64,000 bases of DNA from Pedobacter zeaxanthinifaciens (GTDB lineage Bacteria; Bacteroidota; Bacteroidia; Sphingobacteriales; Sphingobacteriaceae): positions 460,254 to 524,253 of the forward strand of contig NZ_QMHP01000002.1 of the NCBI RefSeq assembly GCF_003313335.1. Direction: 5' to 3'. Below, in pieces: positions 9,349 to 17,437 of this stretch; the stretch's first letter is position 1; each line of letters opens with the position of its first letter. The position numbers and the translations under genes are program-made. Under the pieces are notes generated by a model. The model had not been told where the DNA came from. It saw nothing but the letters and a program-made list of their open reading frames with translations, and did not search any database.

Positions 9349-10230
9349 ATGGCAGTGCTGGCCCAATATTCCATCAAAGATCTCGAAGTGCTTACCGGCA
9401 TTAGGGCGGCTACACTAAGGATGTGGGAAAAGCGCTATCAGGTAATCAAACCGCTTCGTACACAAACCAATATCAGGTATTACAACAATATCCATTTAAA
9501 AGCTTTGCTGAATATCAATGTGCTCAACAGAAATGGAATAAAAATTTCGCATATCGCTAAAATGAGTAACACTGAAATTGCCGAGAAGGTAAAAGATTTC
9601 AGCTTTGTTAGAAGTGGCGACGAAGATATTTTTGATGGTTTAATGCTGAGTATGATTGATTTAGATGAAGCATTGTTTCATCAAGTGTTTTATAAGTCGG
9701 TAGCTCGTATGGGTTTCGAGGCTACGATTAATAACATCGTTTTTCCATTCTTCAGTCGTATTGGGATTATGTGGCAAATTGATGCCATCAATCCAGCTCA
9801 GGAACACTTTATGAGCAATATGGTACGACAAAAGCTCATTGCTGGTATAGATAATTTGCCCATCGTTGCTGATCCGAAAGCAAAAAAGGTAACCATGTTT
9901 TTGCCTGAAAATGAACTGCATGAACTGGGAATGCTTTTTTTGAATTACATATTAAAAAATAAGGGCTATTCAATAGTATATCTAGGCCAAGCGGTGCCAT
10001 TATCTGATTTACCTAAAATACTACAAATTAGCAATCCCGATATCTTAATCTGTAACATTTCAAACGCTATGTCAGAAGCTGACGCTACAGAATTCATTAG
10101 TAAGATGAAAGTTATCCCTAATGTAACGAAATTTTATTTGGCAAGTGCTTCTTTGTTGGAACATAATTTGAAATTACCGCCCAATTTTCATATATTTAGT
10201 AACCTAAAAAGCCTAGCATCAGAATTTTAA
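9349..10230 (+). CDS. MerR-family regulator with B12-binding domain (CarH/LitR-like photoreceptor)
   Basis: A 293-residue transcription factor. Residues 1-75 form a MerR winged helix (SIKDLEVLTGIRAATLRMWEKRY). The middle is a four-helix B12-capping domain carrying W142, then exactly nine residues, then E152-H153. This Wx9EH motif marks light-sensing CarH proteins. The C-terminal part is a B12-binding fold with an ExHxxG motif (E189, H191, G194), where the histidine is the lower axial cobalt ligand. The later SxL and GG motifs are not clearly kept. In CarH, adenosylcobalamin-bound tetramers block carotenoid promoters in the dark and light releases them. The gene lies directly upstream of crtI on the same strand, so control of the carotenoid operon is the obvious role. 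Whether it still uses B12 and light is inference. Confidence 0.88.
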   Translation: MAVLAQYSIKDLEVLTGIRAATLRMWEKRYQVIKPLRTQTNIRYYNNIHLKALLNINVLNRNGIKISHIAKMSNTEIAEKVKDFSFVRSGDEDIFDGLMLSMIDLDEALFHQVFYKSVARMGFEATINNIVFPFFSRIGIMWQIDAINPAQEHFMSNMVRQKLIAGIDNLPIVADPKAKKVTMFLPENELHELGMLFLNYILKNKGYSIVYLGQAVPLSDLPKILQISNPDILICNISNAMSEADATEFISKMKVIPNVTKFYLASASLLEHNLKLPPNFHIFSNLKSLASEF

Positions 10231-10286
10231 TTACTGTTTTTGCAAATCGCTATTTTAAAACGAATTGAAATAGTTTTGTAACTTTT

Positions 10287-10338
10287 ATTTTGTTTAATCT
10301 TTTTTTTAAAAACTTAAACAAAATTTAGCTTATGTTTG
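10287..10338 (+). promoter_or_regulatory. crtI promoter with inverted-repeat operator candidate
   Basis: ATTTTGTTTAA (10287-10297) and its exact reverse complement TTAAACAAAAT (10314-10324) flank a 16-base spacer just upstream of a -7-like TATGTTTG (10331-10338). A repressor bound here would cover the -33 region. A further TTTTGT lies at 10274-10279. The same core occurs upstream of the MerR gene, which supports it as the regulator's site. Confidence 0.55.
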
Positions 10339-10352
10339 TTAGGTAATAGATT

Positions 10353-11837
10353 ATGAGCGCTACATCCCCAAATACAATAGTAATAGGTGCCGGTTTTGCT
10401 GGCTTAAGTGCTGCAATTACCTTGGCTGAGCTAGGGCATAAGGTAACCGTAATTGAAAAAAACAACACCGTAGGTGGAAGGGCCAGGGTTTTCCAAAAGG
10501 ATGGTTTCACATTTGATATGGGGCCAAGCTGGTACTGGATGCCTGATGTGATGGAAAGTTTTTTTAAGCAATTTGGAAAATCAACTGCCGATTACTTTAA
10601 ACTCACCCGATTAGATCCATCCTATCAAGTAATTTACGGCAAAGCCGATGTTTTCGAAGTGCCAGCAAATTACCAAGCGTTACGCAATGCTTTTGAGGCA
10701 ATAGAAAAAGGTAGTGCTGAGAAGTTGGATCAGTTTCTGAAAGAAGCCCAATACAAATACGAAGTTGGAATAAACGAATTTGTGCACAAACCAGGATTGA
10801 GCATTATGGAGTTTGTGGATTTAAAAGTACTTAAAGCTGCCACAAAATTAGATCTGTTGCAATCTTTCGCTAAGCATGTGCGTCGCTTCTTCAAGTCTCC
10901 AAAGTTGCTCCAGTTAATGGAGTTTCCCGTGTTGTTTTTAGGGGCCATTCCCAAAAATATTCCTGCTTTATACAGTATGATGAACTACGCCGATATTAAG
11001 TTGGGTACCTGGTATCCAATGGGTGGTTTTGGAAAATTGGCTGAGGCAATGCATCAATTGGCGGTAGAAAAAGGAGTAGAGTTTGTGCTGGGCTTTGAAG
11101 TTACCGAAATGCAAATTGCTGATGGCAAGGTGACACAAGTGGGAAATGATGTAGTTGTTTTTAACGCCGATTACGTAGTTGGTGCTGGAGATTATCACCA
11201 TATAGATCAAAAAATTCTGCCTAAAAATTATAGAAATTATACGGAGAAATACTGGGATAAACGCGTAATGGCGCCTTCATGCCTATTGTATTATGTAGGT
11301 GTAAATAAGAAATTACCAAAGCTGCAGCACCATAATTTGTTTTTCGAGAACAACTTCGAGCAACATGCCAAAGCAATTTACGAATCGCCAGAATGGCCAG
11401 AAAATCCGTTGTACTACGTGTGTTGCCCGTCAAAAACTGATGATACCGTTGCGCCGGATGGGATGGAAAATCTGTTTTTGCTTATTCCAGTTGCACCAGG
11501 GTTACAGGATACAGAGGAAATTAGGGAAAAATATTTCAATCACTTAATAGAAAGATTGGAAGAATTTTGCGGAGAAAAATTTGCCGAAAACATCATATCT
11601 AAAACTACCTATGCTTATTCAAACTTTGTAGATGATTATAATGCCTTCAAAGGAAATGCTTATGGCTTGGCTAATACGCTTGGTCAAACAGCAGTTTTAA
11701 AACCATCTATAAGAAATAAAAAAATTAAAAACTTGTATTACACGGGCCAGCTTACAGTGCCAGGTCCTGGCGTACCGCCTGCTATCATTTCAGGTCAGGT
11801 AGTAGCCAATTACATTGCAAAGCACCATCAAAAATAA
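10353..11837 (+). CDS. crtI: phytoene desaturase
   Basis: A 494-residue FAD-dependent desaturase that converts phytoene to lycopene in successive steps. The N-terminal dinucleotide-binding motif is clear (VIGAGFAGLSAA, with GAGFAG at 12-17), followed by EKNNTVGGRARVF, which binds the FAD ribose. The C-terminal CrtI signature (YYTGQLTVPGPGVPPAIISGQ split across the FAD site) is intact, and the length is normal for the family. It is the first gene of the carotenoid operon, 122 bases downstream of the MerR/B12 regulator, and crtB starts 4 bases after its stop. Expression is probably controlled at the inverted repeat upstream. The exact number of desaturation steps cannot be told from sequence, but the lycopene cyclase downstream implies lycopene. 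Confidence 0.95.
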   Translation: MSATSPNTIVIGAGFAGLSAAITLAELGHKVTVIEKNNTVGGRARVFQKDGFTFDMGPSWYWMPDVMESFFKQFGKSTADYFKLTRLDPSYQVIYGKADVFEVPANYQALRNAFEAIEKGSAEKLDQFLKEAQYKYEVGINEFVHKPGLSIMEFVDLKVLKAATKLDLLQSFAKHVRRFFKSPKLLQLMEFPVLFLGAIPKNIPALYSMMNYADIKLGTWYPMGGFGKLAEAMHQLAVEKGVEFVLGFEVTEMQIADGKVTQVGNDVVVFNADYVVGAGDYHHIDQKILPKNYRNYTEKYWDKRVMAPSCLLYYVGVNKKLPKLQHHNLFFENNFEQHAKAIYESPEWPENPLYYVCCPSKTDDTVAPDGMENLFLLIPVAPGLQDTEEIREKYFNHLIERLEEFCGEKFAENIISKTTYAYSNFVDDYNAFKGNAYGLANTLGQTAVLKPSIRNKKIKNLYYTGQLTVPGPGVPPAIISGQVVANYIAKHHQK

Positions 11838-11841
11838 TTTT

Positions 11842-12696
11842 ATGAAAGCACTTTTCGATCAAGTTTCAGCAAAATGCAGCCAAATTACTACGAAAAAGTA
11901 TAGCACATCTTTTTCGCTTGGAATCAAGTTCCTATCTCCAAGCATTCGCCCTGCAATTTTTGCAATTTATGGCTTCGTTAGGCTTGCCGATGAAGTGGTA
12001 GATTCTTTTCATGGCTACAATCAAAAAGGACTTTTGGAGCAGTTGCGTAAAGAAACTACTGCAGCTTTGGAAGATAAGATCAGCTTAAATCCAATCATCA
12101 ACAGTTTTCAGCAAGCGGTACACCAATATAGTATAGATGTAGAGTTAATCGATGCTTTTTTAGATAGCATGGAGATGGATTTGGACAAACAGGTGTACAC
12201 AAAGCAGTTGTATGATAAATACATATTTGGTTCTGCGGAAGTAGTGGGTTTAATGTGCTTAAAGGTTTTTTGTAATGGTGATGTGAACGAGTACAACAAG
12301 CTTCGTCCGGCTGCTATGAAGTTAGGTTCTGCTTTTCAAAAGGTAAACTTTTTAAGGGATATCAAAGCGGATCATATGGAGTTGGGAAGGATGTATTTCC
12401 CTAATATGAACTTCAATCATTTTACGGAGCAAGATAAGTTGAATATAGAAGATGAGATAGAAGCGGAGTTTGACGATGCGCTTGAAGGGATACTGAAATT
12501 GCCAAAAACTGCTAAAAAGGGCGTATATTTGGCCTATATTTATTATCGGTCACTTTTTAGAAAAATTAAGGAGATACCTGCACAGCACATTATGGAAAGA
12601 AGGGTGAGGGTGCCCGATTTTCAGAAAGCATTGCTAATGCTAAATACCTTTTTTGTGCCGCAGGGTTCCGGAACTTTGTCAACAGATGTTAGCTAA
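11842..12696 (+). CDS. crtB: phytoene/squalene synthase family protein, phytoene synthase
   Basis: A 284-residue prenyl synthase that condenses two geranylgeranyl diphosphates head-to-head to phytoene. Both Asp-rich Mg-binding motifs are present: RLADEVVD (47-54) and NFLRDIKAD later in the protein. The KKYSTSFSLG segment near the N-terminus is also typical. The ATG at 11842 is chosen because it lies 4 bases after the crtI stop and starts the conserved sequence; the in-frame start at 11815 overlaps crtI and adds nothing conserved. The 3' end overlaps the following gene by 11 bases, suggesting translational coupling. Its place between crtI and the remaining carotenoid genes makes phytoene rather than squalene the expected product. 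Confidence 0.94.
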   Translation: MKALFDQVSAKCSQITTKKYSTSFSLGIKFLSPSIRPAIFAIYGFVRLADEVVDSFHGYNQKGLLEQLRKETTAALEDKISLNPIINSFQQAVHQYSIDVELIDAFLDSMEMDLDKQVYTKQLYDKYIFGSAEVVGLMCLKVFCNGDVNEYNKLRPAAMKLGSAFQKVNFLRDIKADHMELGRMYFPNMNFNHFTEQDKLNIEDEIEAEFDDALEGILKLPKTAKKGVYLAYIYYRSLFRKIKEIPAQHIMERRVRVPDFQKALLMLNTFFVPQGSGTLSTDVS

Positions 12697-13198
12697 AAAT
12701 TTAGTACTGCTATTGTTGTTGTTTACATTGAGCGCAAGCTCACCTTCTGCATCAACAAAGCAACAAATTAGAGAAATGTACGCCAAGTCTTATAGTTGTA
12801 AGCAAACTACACAACAATTGCTAAAGTTGTTGGCCGTTCAGGAGCAAAATGCATTTACGCTTGGTTACACTGGTGCTGCAAAAATGATGATGGCTAAACA
12901 TGCCTTCAATCCCTTTACCAAAATCAGCAACTTTAACGCAGGTAAAAAACTGTTAAATGTGGCAATAGGGAAGGATAAAGCAAATACCGAGTTGATTTTT
13001 TTAAGGTATGCCAATCAGGTTTCAGCACCTTCATTTTTGGGTTATGACGATCATATTGAAGCTGATAAGCAACTGCTGTTAAGAAGTTTAGCAAGCAAGC
13101 AATTGGACGAACAACTTGCGAAAACTGTAATCTCCTTTCTGCAGCAGCAAAAATTAACTACCACAGAAAAACAACAATTAACGAATCTCACTCAATGA
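12686..13198 (+). CDS. unknown exported protein inside the carotenoid operon
   Basis: A 170-residue protein that I do not recognise beyond a general resemblance to uncharacterised proteins encoded in carotenoid clusters of Bacteroidota. The N-terminus is a short hydrophobic signal (KNLVLLLLLFTLSASS), so it is probably periplasmic or membrane-anchored. The mature part is mainly helical, with many Lys and Gln residues and no catalytic motif that I can name. The start at 12686 overlaps the end of crtB by 11 bases, and the stop codon overlaps the idi start (ATGA). This tight coupling on both sides argues for a role in carotenoid synthesis, transport or placement, but none is established. Confidence 0.75.
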   Translation: MLAKNLVLLLLLFTLSASSPSASTKQQIREMYAKSYSCKQTTQQLLKLLAVQEQNAFTLGYTGAAKMMMAKHAFNPFTKISNFNAGKKLLNVAIGKDKANTELIFLRYANQVSAPSFLGYDDHIEADKQLLLRSLASKQLDEQLAKTVISFLQQQKLTTTEKQQLTNLTQ

Positions 13199-13719
13199 CT
13201 GAAAAAGTAATATTAGTTGACAGCAACGATGTGGCCATTGGATTAATGGAGAAAATGCAAGCACATGAGCAGGCACAACTCCATAGGGCTTTTTCGGTGT
13301 TTTTGTTGAATGATAATAATGAGGTGTTGTTGCAGCAACGGGCATTAAGCAAATACCATTGCGCTGGCATGTGGACCAACACCTGTTGCAGCCATCCCCG
13401 AGAAGGGGAAACGCTACAAAAAGCCGTAGATAGGCGCCTGTTGGAAGAAATGGGGATCAGTTGTAAAACAGATTGGTCTTATAGCTTCATCTACAAAGCG
13501 GATGTTGGTAATGGATTGGTGGAGCATGAGTTGGATCACGTTTTTTTAGGTCGATTTAATGAACAGCCAAAACCTAATATTGAAGAAGTAGCGGATTGGA
13601 AATACATGTCTGTAAATGAGTTGAAAACAGATTTGGCTGATTATCCAGAAAGATATACACCTTGGTTTAAAATCATTTTTAATGAGGTAACCAATAAAGG
13701 AATTTTAGAACTAGTTTAA
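13195..13719 (+). CDS. idi: isopentenyl-diphosphate delta-isomerase, type I
   Basis: A 174-residue Nudix-fold isomerase that interconverts isopentenyl and dimethylallyl diphosphate, supplying the starter unit for carotenoids. The active-site cysteine lies in TNTCCSHPR (61-69) and the catalytic glutamate in EHELDH (about 110-115). A Nudix-like helix is visible (AVDRRLLEEMGI). The length matches bacterial type I enzymes. The start codon overlaps the preceding stop (ATGA), and the stop TAA overlaps the next ATG, so it is fully embedded in the carotenoid operon. Confidence 0.95.
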   Translation: MTEKVILVDSNDVAIGLMEKMQAHEQAQLHRAFSVFLLNDNNEVLLQQRALSKYHCAGMWTNTCCSHPREGETLQKAVDRRLLEEMGISCKTDWSYSFIYKADVGNGLVEHELDHVFLGRFNEQPKPNIEEVADWKYMSVNELKTDLADYPERYTPWFKIIFNEVTNKGILELV

Positions 13720-14183
13720 TGAAAACTTACGAGTTATACCGAGAAACAGTGTTGCCAATATCCTTACTAGAAGCGTGGGACTTTTTTAGTAATCCATTTA
13801 ATTTGGCTAAAATAACACCTAATGATATGGGTTTTAAGGTGGTAAGTAAAAATTTGCCCAAACAAATTCATAATGGTTTAATGATTCAATACATTGTGAA
13901 GCCGCTTGCTGGTATTCCTTTAAAATGGGTAAGCCAAATTAGTGCGGTAAATGCACCGTACATGTTTGTTGATGAGCAACTAAAAGGGCCTTATGCCTAT
14001 TGGCACCACGAACATACCTTCGAAGAGTTTGAGGGAAAGGTTTTGATGAAAGATAAGGTGATTTACGCTGTTCCACTTGGAATTTTGGGAAGAATAGCCA
14101 ATACACTCATTGTGCGCAACAAATTAGAACATATATTTAACTACAGGACAACAAAAATACTCGAATTGTTTAAGGAGAAATAG
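13719..14183 (+). CDS. SRPBCC (START/Bet v1-like) family protein in the carotenoid operon
   Basis: A 154-residue protein of the SRPBCC superfamily, which forms a deep hydrophobic ligand pocket. Recognisable features are the opening LPISLLEAWDFFSNPFNLAKITP and the central GIPLKWVSQISAV and HHEHTFEEFEGK strands. There is no signal peptide. Such genes are frequent in carotenoid clusters of Bacteroidota, but the function is not known to me; binding a carotenoid intermediate or acting as a cyclase or hydrolase helper is only a guess. Its start overlaps the idi stop by one base and crtZ begins 2 bases downstream, so it must be made together with the pathway enzymes. Confidence 0.85.
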   Translation: MKTYELYRETVLPISLLEAWDFFSNPFNLAKITPNDMGFKVVSKNLPKQIHNGLMIQYIVKPLAGIPLKWVSQISAVNAPYMFVDEQLKGPYAYWHHEHTFEEFEGKVLMKDKVIYAVPLGILGRIANTLIVRNKLEHIFNYRTTKILELFKEK

Positions 14184-14185
14184 TA

Positions 14186-14668
14186 ATGGTGTGGACAGCA
14201 ATTGCGATAATAATAATCACTTTCGTAGCTATGGAATCCGTAGCTTGGCTAGCCCATAAGTATTTGATGCATGGGTTTTTATGGTATTTACATAAAGATC
14301 ATCATAAAAAAGATGATGGACAGGTATTGGAAAAAAACGATTTTTTCTTTTTACTATTTGCTACTCCGGCCATCATCTTGTTTTTAATCGGAACGGTTTA
14401 TGGCAATATTGTGATGATGTCCATAGCTGGTGGCATTACCCTTTATGGATTTTGTTACTTTTTAGTACATGATATTTTTATCCACCAGCGTTTTAAATGG
14501 TTCCGTAATACAAATAACTTGTATCTGAAAGCAATAAGACGTGCCCATAAAATGCACCATAAACATTTGGGCAAGCATGACGGCGAGTGTTTCGGCATGT
14601 TGTGGGTGCCTTTTAAATACTTCAGGGAAGCTTATCGTTACCAAAAAATGCAACAACAGAAGCAATGA
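14186..14668 (+). CDS. crtZ: beta-carotene hydroxylase
   Basis: A 160-residue integral membrane di-iron hydroxylase that adds the 3 and 3' hydroxyl groups to beta-carotene, giving zeaxanthin. All histidine clusters of the CrtZ family are present: HKYLMH, HKDHHKK, HDIFIHQRF and HKMHHKHLGKHDGE. Between them are about four hydrophobic segments. The length is typical. The stop overlaps the lycopene cyclase start by 4 bases. With crtI, crtB and the cyclase in one operon, zeaxanthin or a derivative is the most likely end product. Confidence 0.93.
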   Translation: MVWTAIAIIIITFVAMESVAWLAHKYLMHGFLWYLHKDHHKKDDGQVLEKNDFFFLLFATPAIILFLIGTVYGNIVMMSIAGGITLYGFCYFLVHDIFIHQRFKWFRNTNNLYLKAIRRAHKMHHKHLGKHDGECFGMLWVPFKYFREAYRYQKMQQQKQ

Positions 14669-15375
14669 AGCAGTACACGTATCTTTTAATAGATTTTTTT
14701 ACGGTTATTGTTCCGTTTATGGCTTCGTTCCATCCAAAGCTGATGTTTTGGAAAAATTTTAAAGCATTTTTTCCGGCCAATATCGTAATTTCATTAGCCT
14801 ATATCTTATGGGATGTATGGTTTACAGATAAGGGAGTGTGGGGTTTCAACCCAGATTACTTAGTTGGCGTTTATCTTTTTAATTTGCCAATAGAGGAAGT
14901 GCTTTTCTTTATTTGCATTCCTTACTCTTGTTTGTTTTCTTACCACTGTTTTGGTGTTTGGAAAGAGAAAAATCTACGTAATTATAAAACTGACCTGATT
15001 TCGGTTGTACTTATCCTGTTAAGTGTTTCGCTAGCTGGTTTTTTCTACGATAGGATGTATCCAATGGTAAGTTTTAGCTTGTTTGCTGTTTTGGTAGCTT
15101 ATTTGGCGTTTGTGCTAAAGCCTAAATGGTTAGGTCAGTTTTATTTTACCTATCTCATTATGATTATTCCATTTTTAATTGTGAATGGAATATTGACTGG
15201 CACCGGGTTGGATGCGCCAATTGTTTGGTATAACAGCGAACAGATTATCGGCCTCAGAATTAAAACTATTCCCGTTGAAGATGTATTTTACGGGATGGGA
15301 TTGATAGGCTTTAACTTATTGCTATACGAAGGATTGCTGGCGAAAAGAAGCGCTTATTCGATGAATTTAGTGTAA
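14665..15375 (+). CDS. lycopene cyclase domain protein (CrtYcd-type, fused)
   Basis: A 236-residue polytopic membrane protein with about seven hydrophobic segments. It is related to the heterodimeric CrtYc/CrtYd lycopene cyclases, here as one polypeptide with two homologous halves. The repeated acidic motif appears once per half: LPIEEVLFF near residue 76 and IPVEDVFY near residue 210. It cyclises lycopene to beta-carotene. It is the last gene of the carotenoid operon and starts inside the end of crtZ. This cyclase type differs from the soluble FAD-dependent CrtY of proteobacteria and is standard in Bacteroidota. Confidence 0.92.
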   Translation: MKQYTYLLIDFFTVIVPFMASFHPKLMFWKNFKAFFPANIVISLAYILWDVWFTDKGVWGFNPDYLVGVYLFNLPIEEVLFFICIPYSCLFSYHCFGVWKEKNLRNYKTDLISVVLILLSVSLAGFFYDRMYPMVSFSLFAVLVAYLAFVLKPKWLGQFYFTYLIMIIPFLIVNGILTGTGLDAPIVWYNSEQIIGLRIKTIPVEDVFYGMGLIGFNLLLYEGLLAKRSAYSMNLV

Positions 15376-15653
15376 TCTAACGTGAGTTCGGGATAATAGA
15401 ATTATGCTATTTGCTAGCGAATGAGTAGGCAATGGCATTTCAATATTTCCGTTTGCCTTCTACACTGATAAACGATGTAGCGAAAAATCCCAAACTAAAC
15501 TGAAACGTCATCGATTTTAGCTGACTTAACTTATTGTTTGAGATTGCTTCGCTACGATCGCAATGACGTTGTGTTTTATTCGCTCGCCATAAATATTGCT
15601 GCAATGCTGACCGAGTATATCTTATCAGTCTTTTAGCAAGTTGTCGCTAAAGA
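15376..15653. repeat. intergenic stretch with one dispersed-repeat copy
   Basis: Between the convergent carotenoid and histidine operons. It holds one copy of the dispersed repeat (AGATTGCTTCGCTACG ... CGCAATGACG, 15541-15570). No reading frame or RNA was seen in the remainder. Confidence 0.5.
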
Positions 15654-16259
15654 CTACTTATGCCTTTTTTCTAGGTTTTCTGCAATATCCTTTAAGCTTA
15701 ATTCTTTTTCTCTTAACAAAAACATTAAATGAAAAAGTAAATCGGATGCTTCATTTATTAAATCCTCTCTAGTTTCTGCTAAAGCTGCAATTACAGTTTC
15801 TACACCTTCTTCTCCAACTTTTTGCGCAATTTTATTGAGGCCTTTTGTACGCATTTTGTTAATGTAAGAGCCTTCAACTGGGTTGGCATATCTGTCGTTA
15901 ATGATATTCTCCAACTCAAAAATAAAGTTCTGGTTATACGCAGTTTTAAAGCAGCTTCTTGATCCAGTGTGACAAGTTGGACCTATTGGATCGGCTTTAA
16001 TTAAAATAGTATCGTTATCACAGTCTACATCGATGGAATGCACAAATAGGAAGTTTCCGCTCTCTTCGCCCTTGGTCCACAAACGATTTTTAGACCTCGA
16101 AAAGAAAGTTACTTTGCCTTCTTGTTGTGTTTTTTCAAAAGCTTCGGCGTTCATGTAGCCCAACATCAACACCTCTAAAGTTTGGTTGTCTTGAACTACT
16201 ACAGGCACTAAGCCATCTGTTTTGGTAAAATCTATTTGGTTGGTATTGATGTTGCTCAT
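15654..16259 (-). CDS. hisIE: phosphoribosyl-AMP cyclohydrolase / phosphoribosyl-ATP pyrophosphatase
   Basis: A 201-residue bifunctional enzyme for steps 2 and 3 of histidine synthesis. Residues 1-110 are the HisI cyclohydrolase, with the zinc-binding pattern in DVDCDNDTILI and GPTCHTGSRSC. Residues ~115-200 are the HisE pyrophosphatase (VGEEGVETVIAA ... EASDLLFHLMFLL). It is the last gene of the distal histidine block. The gap to hisF (108 bases) holds a copy of the dispersed repeat. Nothing seems missing from either active site. Confidence 0.96.
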   Translation of the reverse strand: MSNINTNQIDFTKTDGLVPVVVQDNQTLEVLMLGYMNAEAFEKTQQEGKVTFFSRSKNRLWTKGEESGNFLFVHSIDVDCDNDTILIKADPIGPTCHTGSRSCFKTAYNQNFIFELENIINDRYANPVEGSYINKMRTKGLNKIAQKVGEEGVETVIAALAETREDLINEASDLLFHLMFLLREKELSLKDIAENLEKRHK

Positions 16260-16332
16260 TTGTTTGTTTTTATAGTTGCGGTCATTTTTCGAGCTTTACG
16301 CAGCAATCTTAAAACTTTAGCTTTTTATCGCT

Positions 16333-16362
16333 TTAGGATTGCTTGGTACCTCACAATGACAA
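16333..16362. repeat. dispersed repeat copy between hisF and hisIE
   Basis: AGGATTGCTTGGTACCTCACAATGAC matches the family seen at 15541, 17137, 17188, 51524 and 51568. It sits inside the histidine operon, just after the hisF stop. Confidence 0.6.
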
Positions 16363-16367
16363 TCTTT

Positions 16368-17123
16368 TTATAATCTTACTGGAATACCATTCCTGCTCAA
16401 TTCATTTTTTAAATCTGGAATCAGTATTTCACCATAATGAAAAACTGAAGCAGCCAAGGCGGCATCTACATTAGCTTTTTGGAAAACTTCAGTGAAATGG
16501 TCCACACTTCCTGCTCCACCTGAAGCAATGATTGGGATATTGATGCTATCGTTAATCTTCTTTAGCAAACCACAATCAAAACCAGCTTTGGTACCATCAT
16601 GATCCATTGAGGTTAGCAATATCTCTCCTGCACCCATTTCTTCTGCCTGCTTTATCCATTTTTCGGTTTCCAGCTCCGTAATCAATCTACCACCATTTAA
16701 ATGTACCCAGTTTTTACCGTCTACCAGCTTGGTGTCAACTGCTACCACAACAAATTGAACGCCAAATGCCTTAGCCAATTGTTCAATTAACTGAGGGTTG
16801 CGTACCGCTGCCGAGTTGATACTGATTTTGTCGGCACCGGCATTGAGTAAAGCCTCTGCATCCGCAATTTCAGTAATCCCACCGCCAATAGTGAAAGGGA
16901 TATTCAATTGTCTGGCCACCGCTTTCACCATTTCAATCATTGTTTTACGGCGTTCATGTGTAGCGGTAATATCTAGGAAAACTAATTCATCAGCACCTTG
17001 TTGGGCATATTGCGCCGCCAGTTCCACGGGATCTCCAGCATCACGTAAATCAACAAAATTTACACCTTTAACCGTTCTGCCGTCTTTTACATCCAGGCAG
17101 GGGATGATTCTTTTTGATAGCAT
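16368..17123 (-). CDS. hisF: imidazole glycerol phosphate synthase, cyclase subunit
   Basis: A 251-residue (beta/alpha)8 barrel that pairs with HisH to form imidazole glycerol phosphate and AICAR. The family opening [20 protein letters not shown] fixes the start at 17123 rather than the longer in-frame ATG at 17141, whose extra codons lie in a repeat. Phosphate-binding loops (FTIGGGI and ASGGAG) and the catalytic aspartates (in CLDV and VVAVDTK) are present. It is separated from the small membrane protein gene upstream by a pair of inverted dispersed repeats. Confidence 0.96.
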   Translation of the reverse strand: MLSKRIIPCLDVKDGRTVKGVNFVDLRDAGDPVELAAQYAQQGADELVFLDITATHERRKTMIEMVKAVARQLNIPFTIGGGITEIADAEALLNAGADKISINSAAVRNPQLIEQLAKAFGVQFVVVAVDTKLVDGKNWVHLNGGRLITELETEKWIKQAEEMGAGEILLTSMDHDGTKAGFDCGLLKKINDSINIPIIASGGAGSVDHFTEVFQKANVDAALAASVFHYGEILIPDLKNELSRNGIPVRL

Positions 17124-17136
17124 ATTCTCTGGTCCC

Positions 17137-17218
17137 GTCATTGTGAGGTACGAAGCAATCCTAAAGCGGTAACTAGCCGACGTTGTAAGATTGCTTTGTG
17201 CCTCGCAATGAAGATGAT
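17137..17218. repeat. inverted pair of dispersed repeats upstream of hisF
   Basis: GTCATTGTGAGGTACGAAGC (17137 onward) and AGATTGCTTTGTGCCTCGC (17188 onward) are near-perfect inverted copies of one repeat, so the transcript could fold into a long hairpin here. They lie within the histidine operon between a small membrane protein gene and hisF. Confidence 0.65.
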
Positions 17219-17220
17219 GT

Positions 17221-17433
17221 CTATTTTTTTAATTTGTTTATAGCTCCAATAACCGTTAATATTATTCCTAACAGAAATGTAGGAACACATAATATAAAGG
17301 AATATTCTCCAGTTACTGTCATAAGTTTGGTAAAATCTCCACGATAGCTAAACATGTGTATGCCCCAAAAGAACATAGCTATGCTTATCAAAATTATTGT
17401 TAGCCCTATAATGAAGATTGTTTTGAATTTCAA
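17221..17433 (-). CDS. small two-helix membrane protein between hisA and hisF
   Basis: A 70-residue protein of unknown function. It has two hydrophobic helices (about 5-27 and 45-65) joined by a short polar loop, and ends in a basic tail (NKLKK). It begins only 4 bases after the hisA stop, so it is cotranscribed with the histidine genes, yet it resembles no histidine enzyme. The inverted repeat pair directly downstream suggests that this segment may have been inserted into the operon. Reality of the gene is supported by the close spacing and membrane pattern only. Confidence 0.6.
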   Translation of the reverse strand: MKFKTIFIIGLTIILISIAMFFWGIHMFSYRGDFTKLMTVTGEYSFILCVPTFLLGIILTVIGAINKLKK

Positions 17434-17437
17434 TTGC

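Noticed and set aside
12653..12685. Longer start for the unknown carotenoid-operon protein
   Set aside because: It would extend deep into crtB and put polar residues before the signal peptide; the ATG at 12686 fits better.
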